A DNA stretch of 43,569 nucleotides from an uncultured Odoribacter sp. (GTDB taxonomy: Bacteria > Bacteroidota > Bacteroidia > Bacteroidales > Marinifilaceae): positions 1-43,569 of the forward strand of contig UQJP01000031.1 in assembly GCA_900541415.1 (NCBI GenBank), read 5' to 3'. Position 1 is the stretch's first letter, and every line of letters starts with the position of its first letter. The notes below the pieces were generated by a model, which was given only the letters and a program-made list of their open reading frames with translations, did no database searches and was not told the origin of the DNA. A program made the position numbers and the translations under genes. Of this stretch, positions 23,062 through 31,587 are shown piece after piece.

Positions 23062-25653
23062 ATGAACATGAACAATTATACCATTAAATCGCAGGAAGCA
23101 TTGCAAAATGCGGTGCAACTTGTGCAGAGTAAAGGACAACAGGCTATTGAGACCGGGCATTTGTTAAAGGCCGTGATCAATGTCGGGGAAAACATTACTC
23201 ATTTTATCTTCAATAAGCTGGGAGTAAACAGCGCCAACTTAATTTCGGCTCTCGACCGGATTGTAGATGCTTATCCGAAAGTATCCGGAGGCGAGCCTTA
23301 CCTGTCTTCCGACAGCAACAAGGCTTTGGAAAAAGCGACCAAACTGGCTCAGGAGATGGGCGACCAATATATTTCTTTGGAACATATTTTATTGGGTTTG
23401 CTGGAAAACCGGGATCAGGTGTCGCAGTTGCTGAAAGACAGCGGAATGACCGAAAAGGAAACGAAAGCGGCTATTGCTGAATTGCGGAAAGGGTCTAAAG
23501 TAAATTCCCAGTCTGCCGAGGATAGCTATGATGCTTTGGGACGTTATGCGATTAACCTGAATGAGCGTGCCCGTAACGGAAAACTCGACCCGGTGATCGG
23601 GCGTGACGATGAAATCCGAAGGGTGTTGCAGATCTTGTCCCGGCGTACGAAAAACAATCCGATTCTGATCGGTGAGCCGGGTGTCGGTAAAACTGCCATT
23701 GCCGAAGGGTTGGCACAGCGTATTGTGAACGGGGACGTTCCTTCGAATTTGACTTCCAAACAAATTTTCTCGCTGGATATGGGGGCGTTGATTGCCGGAG
23801 CGAAATATAAGGGAGAGTTTGAAGAACGTTTGAAAGCGGTGGTCAATGAGGTGCTGGCCTCTGAAGGTGAGATAATTCTCTTTATCGACGAGATACATAC
23901 GCTGGTCGGTGCGGGGAAGTCAGAAGGTGCTATGGACGCTGCCAATATCCTGAAACCGGCTTTGGCACGTGGCGACCTGAGAGCTATCGGCGCAACCACC
24001 CTGAACGAGTATCAGAAATATTTTGAACAGGACAAGGCTTTGGAACGCCGTTTCCAGAAGGTAATGATCGACGAGCCGGATGTTATGAGTGCAATCAGTA
24101 TTATGAGGGGATTGAAGGAGAGGTATGAAAATCACCATAAGGTGCGGATCACGGACGATGCGATCATTGCTTCGGTGGAATTGTCGCACCGCTATATCTC
24201 CGATCGTTTCTTGCCGGATAAGGCGATCGATTTGGTGGATGAAGCTGCGGCTAAGCTGCGGTTGGAAATGAATTCCGTGCCGGAGGAGATCGATGAACTG
24301 GACCGTAAGATTCAGCAGTTGGAAATTGAAAAAGAAGCCCTGAAGCGGGAAGCTTCGAGCAAAAAGCTCACCGATATTCAGAAAGAACTTGCCGATTTGA
24401 ACGACGAGCGCACCAAATTGCGTGCCCAGTGGGAATCGGAACGTTCGCTGATCGATGAAATCCAAAAGAATAAAGATGCTATCGAGCAGTATAAGTTCGA
24501 GGCAAGCCGTGCTGAAAGAGAGGGTGATTACGGTAAAGTGGCCGAGTTACGCTACGGTAAGATAAAAGAAGCGGAAGAACGGATTGAAGAGGTGAAAAAG
24601 AAACTGTCGGATATGAAGCATGGCGAATCGCTGATCCGCGAGGAAGTGACGGCCGATGATATTGCCGCCGTGGTTTCAAAATGGACGGGTATCCCGGTCA
24701 GCCGGATGATGCAGAGCGAAAGGGCGAAATTACTGTCGCTGGAGGACGAGCTGCATAAACGGGTAGTGGGACAGGATGTGGCGATTGCTGCACTGGCGGA
24801 TGCCGTAAGGCGTAACCGGGCCGGATTGCAGGATGCCAAAAGACCGATCGGATCGTTTATCTTCCTGGGAACTACCGGGGTCGGTAAAACCGAATTGGCT
24901 AAAGCGTTGGCAGAATTTCTGTTCGACGATGAATCGTTGATGACGCGTATCGATATGTCGGAATATCAGGAGAAACATTCTGTGTCCCGGTTGATCGGAG
25001 CGCCTCCCGGATATGTAGGATATGACGAAGGCGGGCAATTGACCGAAGCGGTCAGACGGAAACCTTATTCCGTGATATTGCTCGATGAAATAGAAAAAGC
25101 CCACCCGGATGTTTACAATATCCTTTTGCAGGTGTTGGACGACGGAAGGCTGACAGATAACAAAGGTAGGGTCGTTGATTTTAAAAATACAATTATCATC
25201 ATGACCTCTAATATCGGTGCGCATATTATCCAGAATAAGCTGAAAGGCCTTGATGAGAAGAATAGGGATGAGGTACTGGAGCAAACCAACAAGGAGGTAT
25301 ATGAGTTGTTGAAACAAACGATCCGGCCTGAGTTTCTGAACCGTATCGACGAGGTAATCATGTTCACGCCTTTGCAGAAATCTGAGATCGTGGATATTGT
25401 GAGATTGCAGCTGAGGTCTTTAGGTAAGATGCTTTCCACGAATGGAATTGCGATAGAAATTACCGATAAAGCTGTGGAATGGATTGCCGAGGAAGGTTAT
25501 GATCCGCAATTCGGTGCACGTCCGGTGAAACGGGTGATACAGCGGAATTTATTGAACGACCTGTCTAAACAGATTCTGTCGGAGCAGGTTTCTAAAGACA
25601 GCCGGATTGTGGTCGACGTGAAAGACGGGCATATCGTATTCAAAAACGTTTAA
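23062..25653 (+). CDS. clpB: ATP-dependent disaggregase ClpB
   Basis: An 863-residue Hsp100 chaperone that extracts and refolds aggregated proteins together with DnaK. Domain order: Clp-N (1-145), AAA1 with Walker A GEPGVGKT (~204-211) and Walker B ILFIDEIHT, the coiled-coil middle domain (about 405-525, rich in Lys/Glu, with EIDELDRKIQQLEIEKEAL), then AAA2 with Walker A GTTGVGKT (~603-610), LLDEIEKAH and the pore motif PPGYVGYDEGG. A second ATG two codons downstream is an equal start candidate. Monocistronic, with a terminator containing a GAAA tetraloop. ClpB is normally heat-inducible; I cannot see a distinct heat-shock promoter. Confidence 0.98.
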   Translation: MNMNNYTIKSQEALQNAVQLVQSKGQQAIETGHLLKAVINVGENITHFIFNKLGVNSANLISALDRIVDAYPKVSGGEPYLSSDSNKALEKATKLAQEMGDQYISLEHILLGLLENRDQVSQLLKDSGMTEKETKAAIAELRKGSKVNSQSAEDSYDALGRYAINLNERARNGKLDPVIGRDDEIRRVLQILSRRTKNNPILIGEPGVGKTAIAEGLAQRIVNGDVPSNLTSKQIFSLDMGALIAGAKYKGEFEERLKAVVNEVLASEGEIILFIDEIHTLVGAGKSEGAMDAANILKPALARGDLRAIGATTLNEYQKYFEQDKALERRFQKVMIDEPDVMSAISIMRGLKERYENHHKVRITDDAIIASVELSHRYISDRFLPDKAIDLVDEAAAKLRLEMNSVPEEIDELDRKIQQLEIEKEALKREASSKKLTDIQKELADLNDERTKLRAQWESERSLIDEIQKNKDAIEQYKFEASRAEREGDYGKVAELRYGKIKEAEERIEEVKKKLSDMKHGESLIREEVTADDIAAVVSKWTGIPVSRMMQSERAKLLSLEDELHKRVVGQDVAIAALADAVRRNRAGLQDAKRPIGSFIFLGTTGVGKTELAKALAEFLFDDESLMTRIDMSEYQEKHSVSRLIGAPPGYVGYDEGGQLTEAVRRKPYSVILLDEIEKAHPDVYNILLQVLDDGRLTDNKGRVVDFKNTIIIMTSNIGAHIIQNKLKGLDEKNRDEVLEQTNKEVYELLKQTIRPEFLNRIDEVIMFTPLQKSEIVDIVRLQLRSLGKMLSTNGIAIEITDKAVEWIAEEGYDPQFGARPVKRVIQRNLLNDLSKQILSEQVSKDSRIVVDVKDGHIVFKNV

Positions 25654-25979
25654 CACCTGGATTCCAACGGAGCGACCTATGGATAAAGAGCCGGGGAAAT
25701 CGAAAGATTTCCCCGGTTTTTTATTTTTCCGGTGAAAGAACTTTCCGGTGGTAGAATCGTATACTTTGTAATTTATGCCTTGAATCGTTGCAAAGAATAA
25801 GATGCGGATTTATCCTGTTTGATTCGTCGGGCATACAGGAATATTTGTGTTATTATCGATAAAATTTATGGTATGATAAATTTAATTATTTTGTTAAATC
25901 GAAGTTGATCTCATAAAAATAATTTATTTTTACAAAAATAGCATCGATAAAATATATTCATTCGCTAATACGTGACTAT
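25654..25979. other. 326-nt intergenic region between clpB and gnd
   Basis: It begins with the clpB terminator. The rest is AT-rich and presumably holds the gnd promoter, which I could not place on the consensus. An ATCGATAAAAT direct repeat occurs twice (25855-25865 and 25943-25953); the first copy extends leftward to the palindrome TTATCGATAA (25853-25862). Confidence 0.5.
25691..25728 (+). terminator. Terminator of clpB
   Basis: A perfect 11-bp stem (25691-25701 with 25706-25716) closed by a GAAA tetraloop, followed by TTTTTTATTTTT. Confidence 0.93.
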
Positions 25980-27440
25980 ATGCAAAAATCAGATATTGGA
26001 TTGATAGGCCTTGCCGTGATGGGCGAGAATTTGGCTCTCAATTTTGAAAGTAAGGGGTTTACTGTGTCGGTATTCAACCGTCTGCATCCCGGAAAAGAAA
26101 ATGTAGTGGATCGTTTTATACAGGGACGGGGAGCTGGGAAAAAGTTTATTCCCGCTTATTCCGTTCAGGAACTTGTGGCCTCGTTAAACCGTCCGCGAAA
26201 AGTGATGCTGATGATAAAAGCCGGTGAAGCCGTGGATGAAGTGATCGGTGAATTGCTTCCTTATCTGGAAACGGGGGATGTGATTATCGACGGTGGAAAT
26301 TCTGATTTTCACGATACCCAGCGCCGGGTGGAAGAGTTGGAAAAACAGGGGATATGGTTTATCGGTACGGGTATTTCAGGTGGAGAGATCGGGGCTTTGA
26401 CCGGGCCTTCGATCATGCCGGGCGGCTCTGTTGAAGCCTGGCCGTTGGTGAAAGACTTGCTGCAAAGCATTGCCGCCCATCTGGACGACGGTACTCCTTG
26501 CTGCCAGTGGATGGGGAAAGGAGGTGCCGGGCATTATGTGAAAATGGTACATAATGGGATAGAATACGGGGATATGCAATTGATCGCGGAGAGCTGTTCA
26601 ATCCTAAAGCGTTATTTTGGATTTGAAAATGCAAAGATTGCAGAGGTGTTTTCCGATTGGGACAAAGGCGAGTTGAATAGCTATCTGATTGGAATTACTG
26701 CTGAAATTTTCCGTTTTAAGGAAAAAGACGGGGGATATTTGTTGGATCACATATTGGATGTGGCCGGACAGAAGGGAACGGGGAAGTGGACTGGTATCGC
26801 AGCTCTGGAAGAAAGCGATCCCCTGACTTTGATTACCGAGGCTGTGCACGCCCGTTTTTTGTCGGCTCTTTACGATGAACGCCAGAAGGCTTCCCGGATT
26901 TATGAGCAGGCTTCCGGCGGAATAGAAAAGCATTTGGGGGTAGAGCCCGGTCAGTTGCAGGAGGCTTTATATGCAGCGAAACTGGTTTCGTATGCTCAGG
27001 GGTTTTCATTGCTGAAACGCGCTTCGGAACATTACGGCTGGCAATTGGATTACGGGACGATTGCGATGATTTGGCGAAAGGGGTGTATTATCCGTTCGGC
27101 CTTTTTGGAACAGATCACCAGAGCCTATCGTAATGATCCGAAGTTGGATAATCTCCTGTTCGATGATTTCTTTAAAAAGAAAGTAACCGAATCTTTATCT
27201 GCCTGGCGGAAAACGGTGGCTGACAGTGTGCTTAACGGCATTCCTGTTCCCTGTATGGCAGCCGCTATCACTTATTTCGACGGTTTATGCACCTTGCATT
27301 CTTCTGCCAATGTGATTCAGGCACAACGCGATTATTTCGGCGCTCATACTTATGAAAGGACAGATGCCCCGCGCGGGGAGTTTTTTCATACCGATTGGAA
27401 TGAAACGGGGGGTGCGGTGTCTGGCACTTATAATGTTTAA
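25980..27440 (+). CDS. gnd: 6-phosphogluconate dehydrogenase, decarboxylating
   Basis: A 486-residue cytosolic enzyme of the oxidative pentose-phosphate pathway that converts 6-phosphogluconate to ribulose-5-phosphate, CO2 and NADPH. The Rossmann motif GLAVMGENLALNF (about 10-22) and the dinucleotide-site Arg of FNR are present. The substrate-site signature IGTGISGGEIGALTGPS, MGKGGAGHYVKMVHNGIEYGD (with catalytic Lys and Glu) and the C-terminal QAQRDYFGAHTYER are all intact. zwf follows 21 nt later and is clearly in the same operon. Confidence 0.98.
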   Translation: MQKSDIGLIGLAVMGENLALNFESKGFTVSVFNRLHPGKENVVDRFIQGRGAGKKFIPAYSVQELVASLNRPRKVMLMIKAGEAVDEVIGELLPYLETGDVIIDGGNSDFHDTQRRVEELEKQGIWFIGTGISGGEIGALTGPSIMPGGSVEAWPLVKDLLQSIAAHLDDGTPCCQWMGKGGAGHYVKMVHNGIEYGDMQLIAESCSILKRYFGFENAKIAEVFSDWDKGELNSYLIGITAEIFRFKEKDGGYLLDHILDVAGQKGTGKWTGIAALEESDPLTLITEAVHARFLSALYDERQKASRIYEQASGGIEKHLGVEPGQLQEALYAAKLVSYAQGFSLLKRASEHYGWQLDYGTIAMIWRKGCIIRSAFLEQITRAYRNDPKLDNLLFDDFFKKKVTESLSAWRKTVADSVLNGIPVPCMAAAITYFDGLCTLHSSANVIQAQRDYFGAHTYERTDAPRGEFFHTDWNETGGAVSGTYNV

Positions 27441-27461
27441 CCTTATTAAAAATAAAACGAT

Positions 27462-28967
27462 ATGCCCAGACCGGACGATCAAATACTGGTTATTTTCGGC
27501 GCTTCAGGCGACCTGACCAAACGGAAGTTATTGCCTTCCCTGTTCGAATTGTTTATCCGGAATTTCTTGCCCTCGCGTTTTGTGATTTTGGGAGCCGCCC
27601 GTTCGGATTTTTCCGATGAGTCGTTCCGGGCAGAACAAAAGAAAAATTTATTATTGTTCCGGCAGGGGAAGAATACGGATGAAGAGCAACTCGATCGGTT
27701 TTTGAATTTGGTGTATTACCTTAAATTCGATTCGGATAAGATAGAAGAATACCACCTGTTGAAAGAAAAGGTCGGGCAGTTGCGTAAAGATTTTGAAATC
27801 CCCGACCAGATCGTGTTTTATCTGGCAACCCCTCCCATGCAGTACGGCTTTACTGCCGGGGCCTTACAAAAAAACGGGATGAATAAAGCGGCAGAGCCGG
27901 GAGGCTGGCGGCGTATTGTGGTTGAAAAGCCGTTCGGACATGACTTGCAGTCGGCTCAAAAGTTGAATAAGCTGTTGCAATCCATTTTTCATGAACATGA
28001 AATTTACCGGATCGACCATTTTTTGGGAAAAGAAACGGTACAAAATATTTTGGTGCTTCGTTTTGCCAATGAGATTTTCGAATCGCTTTGGAACCGTAAT
28101 TTTATCGATGCCGTGGAAATCCGGGCAGCGGAAACGATCGGCGTGGAAGGACGCGGCACCTATTATGAGTCGGCAGGGGCTTTGCGGGATATGATACAAA
28201 ACCACCTGATGCAGCTGATGGGCTTCGTGGCGATGGAGTCGCCTTCTTCTTTCGATGCCGAATTGATGAGGGATGAAGTGGCAAAGGTTTTCCGGGCTTT
28301 GCGTCCATTGAAAATGGAAGATGTGGTGAGGGGACAATATATTGCCGGGGAGATCGACGGGAAAACCGTGGCGGGCTACCGGGCGGAAAAGAATGTTTCA
28401 CCCGGCTCTACAACCGAGACCTATATTGGTATGCGTTTTTTTATCGATAACTGGAGGTGGGGCGGAACTCCGTTTTACTTCTATACCGGGAAACGGCTGA
28501 ATGAAGCCCGTTCGGAGATTATCATACATTTTAAGAATGTGCCTCACCGTTTATTCAATGGCATTTGTCCGGACGGCTCGTGTAATAAATTGGTCTTGCG
28601 GGTGGATTCCAAGGAGAGCATTTCCCTGAAATTTGGCTTGAAGGTTCCCGGCTCTTTTTTCGAGGTGAAACAGGTCAGCATGGATTTCGGATACGATTCT
28701 TTGTGCAGCACTTATATCGCCAATGCTTATGAGCGTCTTTTGCTGGATGTGATGCAGGGAGATTCCACGCTGTACACCCGTACCGATGCTTTAGAGATGA
28801 GCTGGCGTTTTGTCGATCCCATATTACAGGCGTGGGAGGCAGATCCGGAGAAAAATTTGTATTTTTATCCTGCCGGAAGCGAAGGTCCGGAAGAACGAAA
28901 GGGTTTACTGACCCGGTCTGTGGTGGCTTCTGTCGATCCCGAACCCGCTTGTTCGCTGGATTCCTAA
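27462..28967 (+). CDS. zwf: Glucose-6-phosphate 1-dehydrogenase
   Basis: A 501-residue cytosolic enzyme that oxidises glucose-6-phosphate to 6-phosphoglucono-lactone with reduction of NADP+. Visible motifs: dinucleotide site IFGASGDLTKRKLLPSL (about 10-26), EKPFGHDL, and the active-site signature RIDHFLGKETVQN with the catalytic His (about 185-197). Cotranscribed with gnd (21-nt gap). In Bacteroides the lactonase gene pgl usually follows; here the next gene is a DUF2721 protein and no pgl-like sequence is visible. Confidence 0.98.
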   Translation: MPRPDDQILVIFGASGDLTKRKLLPSLFELFIRNFLPSRFVILGAARSDFSDESFRAEQKKNLLLFRQGKNTDEEQLDRFLNLVYYLKFDSDKIEEYHLLKEKVGQLRKDFEIPDQIVFYLATPPMQYGFTAGALQKNGMNKAAEPGGWRRIVVEKPFGHDLQSAQKLNKLLQSIFHEHEIYRIDHFLGKETVQNILVLRFANEIFESLWNRNFIDAVEIRAAETIGVEGRGTYYESAGALRDMIQNHLMQLMGFVAMESPSSFDAELMRDEVAKVFRALRPLKMEDVVRGQYIAGEIDGKTVAGYRAEKNVSPGSTTETYIGMRFFIDNWRWGGTPFYFYTGKRLNEARSEIIIHFKNVPHRLFNGICPDGSCNKLVLRVDSKESISLKFGLKVPGSFFEVKQVSMDFGYDSLCSTYIANAYERLLLDVMQGDSTLYTRTDALEMSWRFVDPILQAWEADPEKNLYFYPAGSEGPEERKGLLTRSVVASVDPEPACSLDS

Positions 28968-29024
28968 TTTTTTATCCTGCCTCTGTCCAGGCGGAGGATG
29001 GGAGAGCAGTAAATTTTTTATCTT

Positions 29025-29426
29025 ATGGAAGAATTAACATTAACTACTCCTTCGATTCTGTTTTCAGCCATATCGTTGATTATGCTGGCTTATACGAATC
29101 GTTTTTTGGCTTATGCCGCCGTTATCCGTAATCTGAAAGCTGAACACGAATATAATCCTACGCCGATCACCAGCCGCCAGATCGATAATTTGCGAAAACG
29201 GCTTTATTTGGCGCGTTCAATGCAGATTTTCGGGGTAAGTAGCTTGTTGCTGTGTGTGGTTTGTACTCTTTTTATATACATCGGCTGGCAACTGACAGCC
29301 ATTTATATTTTCGGGATCGCTCTTTTGCTGCTGGTGATTTCGTTGGGAATTTCTATCCGGGAATTATTGATTTCTGTCAGGGCATTGGAATATCATTTGG
29401 ATAATGTGGAAAGAAATAAATATTAA
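29025..29426 (+). CDS. DUF2721-family membrane protein
   Basis: A 133-residue inner-membrane protein with three hydrophobic helices: residues ~10-32 (PSILFSAISLIMLAYTNRF), ~66-86 (IFGVSSLLLCVVCTLFIYIG) and ~90-112. Between the first two is a basic cytoplasmic loop with QIDNLRKRLYLARSMQIFG, the most typical part of the DUF2721 family. Function unknown. It lies 57 nt after zwf and may be cotranscribed. Confidence 0.85.
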   Translation: MEELTLTTPSILFSAISLIMLAYTNRFLAYAAVIRNLKAEHEYNPTPITSRQIDNLRKRLYLARSMQIFGVSSLLLCVVCTLFIYIGWQLTAIYIFGIALLLLVISLGISIRELLISVRALEYHLDNVERNKY

Positions 29427-29456
29427 ATCATTGGAAAACCTGCCTGAAGGTTGTTT

Positions 29457-30509
29457 TTATGACAAATGAAAGCTTTTATATTTTTCGATAGCGGCTTGAA
29501 TTAATCCGCTTTCCGGGTTTATGGACGGTTCGAAATAAGAAGTTTCGATTTTCATTCCTTTCCCTTTCCCTTTTTTCTGCCAGTTTCCGATAAGCTTACC
29601 CCGGTGTAGGATTACCGGATAAAAAATACCCCAGGTGTTATAGGCTTTGGCATAGTGTTCCGGCAGGATAACGCCGCTTCTGTCTTTATAGCCGAGCAGG
29701 TATTCATCATAGGAGGGTAATAAATGCAGAGTTTCGTCCGGACTCGCTGTTCCGGGGCAGGATTCGTGAACGAATAGTTCCTGGGGAGCATAGCGGTCGG
29801 AAACTAATTCAGAACGGATGGAGCCGATTGCTTGCCGGGCTTCTGTGACCGACAATCCCGACCACCAAACAAAGTCCTGTAAGCTGGCCGGAGAGTGGCT
29901 GCGGAAATAATTGTGGGCGAGTTTTGCCAGAGCTTCTTCTTTCGATAAAGGGCTGACGGGTGGCACGCGTTCTTCCAGCAAGGCATAGGTCGGTTTTTGG
30001 TTTTTGTCCACTCCGCTGCAAATCAGCCCTTCAGTTTCTGCATGCATCAGGAAGCGGGTTATACCGTGGTTGTCTATTGGAAAACCACGTTGGTTCAATT
30101 CCTGCCCGATCTCTTCTTTAGTCAGGCTTTTATGCCCTTCCAGCATCTTTTCGAACAGGCGGTTGCATTGATGGTAATGGTCTTTGGTTATTCCCATCTT
30201 AAGGTCTTCGGCTAACCAAAAATTGGTAGCCCTGATTCGTTGGGCGGATAGAGCCAGCATCCAGCGAATGTCTTCCGCCGTTACGAAATGCCAGGTGGGA
30301 CGCATGACGTGAATACGCAGAATTTCGCCTTTCTCCAGAGCTTTGTCCACAGTTTGCAGATTGCCGGACTTCAACCGCAATCCCACCGCCCATTTTGCCA
30401 TCGTGTAGTTTTGTGCCTGTACGGCTCCCAGCCAGCCTACCACTTTTGAGGGATTGTCGAACTGGGGTTTGGAAAGTTGCTGACTGTATGGGCGGATTGT
30501 ATTCGGCAT
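29457..30509 (-). CDS. HTH_42 winged-helix protein, AlkZ-like DNA glycosylase candidate
   Basis: A 350-residue cytosolic protein of the HTH_42 family (PF06224), which includes the DNA glycosylases AlkZ and YcaQ (AlkX). Near the N-terminus it has GAVQAQNYTMAKWA, that is a QxQ motif at Gln31 and Gln33. In AlkZ the two Gln of the QxQ motif are the catalytic residues that unhook alkylated and cross-linked bases, whereas YcaQ-type enzymes carry QxD, so this protein belongs with the AlkZ-like group by that criterion. Tandem winged helices follow (MRPTWHFV..DIRWML and a second around LQDFVWWSGLSV), then LLPSYDEYLLGYKDR near residue 270. ATG 30509 is preferred over a TTG nine codons upstream. Monocistronic. 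Confidence 0.85.
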   Translation of the reverse strand: MPNTIRPYSQQLSKPQFDNPSKVVGWLGAVQAQNYTMAKWAVGLRLKSGNLQTVDKALEKGEILRIHVMRPTWHFVTAEDIRWMLALSAQRIRATNFWLAEDLKMGITKDHYHQCNRLFEKMLEGHKSLTKEEIGQELNQRGFPIDNHGITRFLMHAETEGLICSGVDKNQKPTYALLEERVPPVSPLSKEEALAKLAHNYFRSHSPASLQDFVWWSGLSVTEARQAIGSIRSELVSDRYAPQELFVHESCPGTASPDETLHLLPSYDEYLLGYKDRSGVILPEHYAKAYNTWGIFYPVILHRGKLIGNWQKKGKGKGMKIETSYFEPSINPESGLIQAAIEKYKSFHLS

Positions 30510-30746
30510 ACGGATAGGGATTTGGTTATATAACAATTAAAAATTTACCGGCCTGTTCCGATTCAAGATTCCGGTTTCTGAAACAGACGGTTATGATTAC
30601 GTTTTATACGGTTGATTTACAATTCGCAATAAAGATAGGAAAAGATATTTTTATCCGCACGATCATGTGGATAATTATCGTTTTCGATGAAAATAAAGAT
30701 CGGGCTATTTTTAGGATGGGACGTCCTGTTGTAGGTTAAAAATAGA

Positions 30747-30784
30747 AAAACGCAACTCAATTGCGTTTCGATGAGTTGCGTTTT
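30747..30784 (-). terminator. Terminator of the CAT-anticodon tRNA
   Basis: A 13-bp stem (30747-30759 with 30772-30784) with a 12-nt loop; on the minus strand it is followed by TTTTTCTATTTTT. Confidence 0.85.
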
Positions 30785-30790
30785 GTTTTG

Positions 30791-30864
30791 TGGTCCTTCT
30801 TGGGCTTGAACCAAGGACTCCCTGATTATGAGTCAGGTGCTCTAACCAGCTGAGCTAAAGGACC
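30791..30864 (-). tRNA. tRNA with anticodon CAT, probably tRNA-Ile2
   Basis: A 74-nt tRNA on the minus strand. Acceptor stem GGTCCTT with AAGGACC, D-arm AGCTCAGCTGGTTAGAGC, anticodon arm CCTGA-CTCATAA-TCAGG (anticodon CAT), T-arm GGTTCAAGCC, discriminator A, no encoded CCA. The acceptor pairs C4-G69 and C5-G68 are recognition features of TilS, which converts the C to lysidine in tRNA-Ile2; elongator tRNA-Met lacks them in E. coli. I favour Ile2 but Met is not excluded. Confidence 0.9.
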
Positions 30865-30903
30865 TACTCTTACGAGTGTCTGTACAATTTGCATTGACGG
30901 GTG

Positions 30904-30936
30904 CAAATATAGGGATAAAATCCGGTTTTATACAAA
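30904..30936 (-). promoter_or_regulatory. Promoter of the CAT-anticodon tRNA
   Basis: On the minus strand: TTTG (30936-30933), 21 nt, TATATTTG (30911-30904), about 35 nt before the mature 5' end. The rest of the 564-nt gap 30510-31073 holds only the tRNA, its terminator and AT-rich DNA without a convincing gene. Confidence 0.65.
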
Positions 30937-31073
30937 AGATGTGAGAAAAAAATGTTACTTTCGTTCTATTGTTGGTATAAATTAGTGCGTTACCATTTTG
31001 AAACAAGGACGGGGAATGAAGGCCGGAGAGACAGGAAAATACAAGACGTGCTGTTAAAAAGAATGACGAGTAA

Positions 31074-31547
31074 ATGAAAATCCTTTTGTTGGTGATCGGG
31101 AAAACGGATGCTGCTTATATCCGTGCGGGAATCGGGGAATATGAAAAGCGGCTGGTTCGTTATGTGCCTTATGAAATGAAAGTTTTGCCGGATGTGAAGA
31201 ACTCGAAGAATATGAGCGAGGTGTTGCAGAAAGAGAAAGAGGGAGAGATGCTTTTGGGTGAATTTCAGGGGACTGATTTTGTTGTGCTTTTGGATGAAAA
31301 TGGGAAACAATATTCTTCCGTAGGGTTTTCGGAATTTTTGGCACAAAAGATGCTGAATGGAATAAAGAGGCTTGTATTTGTGGTAGGTGGTCCTTATGGT
31401 TTTGCCGAAGCGGTATATAAGCGTGCTAACGATAAGATTTCATTGTCTAAAATGACTTTTTCACACCAAATGGTGCGGATGATCTTTGCAGAACAGCTTT
31501 ACCGGGCTATGACGATTATGCGGGGAGAACCGTATCATCATGAATAA
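31074..31547 (+). CDS. rlmH: 23S rRNA pseudouridine-1915 N3-methyltransferase
   Basis: A 157-residue SPOUT methyltransferase acting on pseudouridine 1915 in helix 69 of 23S rRNA in the assembled 70S ribosome. Family features: MKILLLVIGKT at the start, YEKRLVRYVPYEM, FVVLLDENGKQYSS, the knot motif VFVVGGPYGF and the C-terminal LSKMTFSHQMVRMIFAEQLYRA region (cited in part: TFSHQMVR, EQLYRA), ending YHHE. Normal length. The histidine-kinase gene follows 40 nt later. Confidence 0.97.
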   Translation: MKILLLVIGKTDAAYIRAGIGEYEKRLVRYVPYEMKVLPDVKNSKNMSEVLQKEKEGEMLLGEFQGTDFVVLLDENGKQYSSVGFSEFLAQKMLNGIKRLVFVVGGPYGFAEAVYKRANDKISLSKMTFSHQMVRMIFAEQLYRAMTIMRGEPYHHE

Positions 31548-31587
31548 AAACGATAGACGACGGAACGAGTAAACTGATACCGGACGG

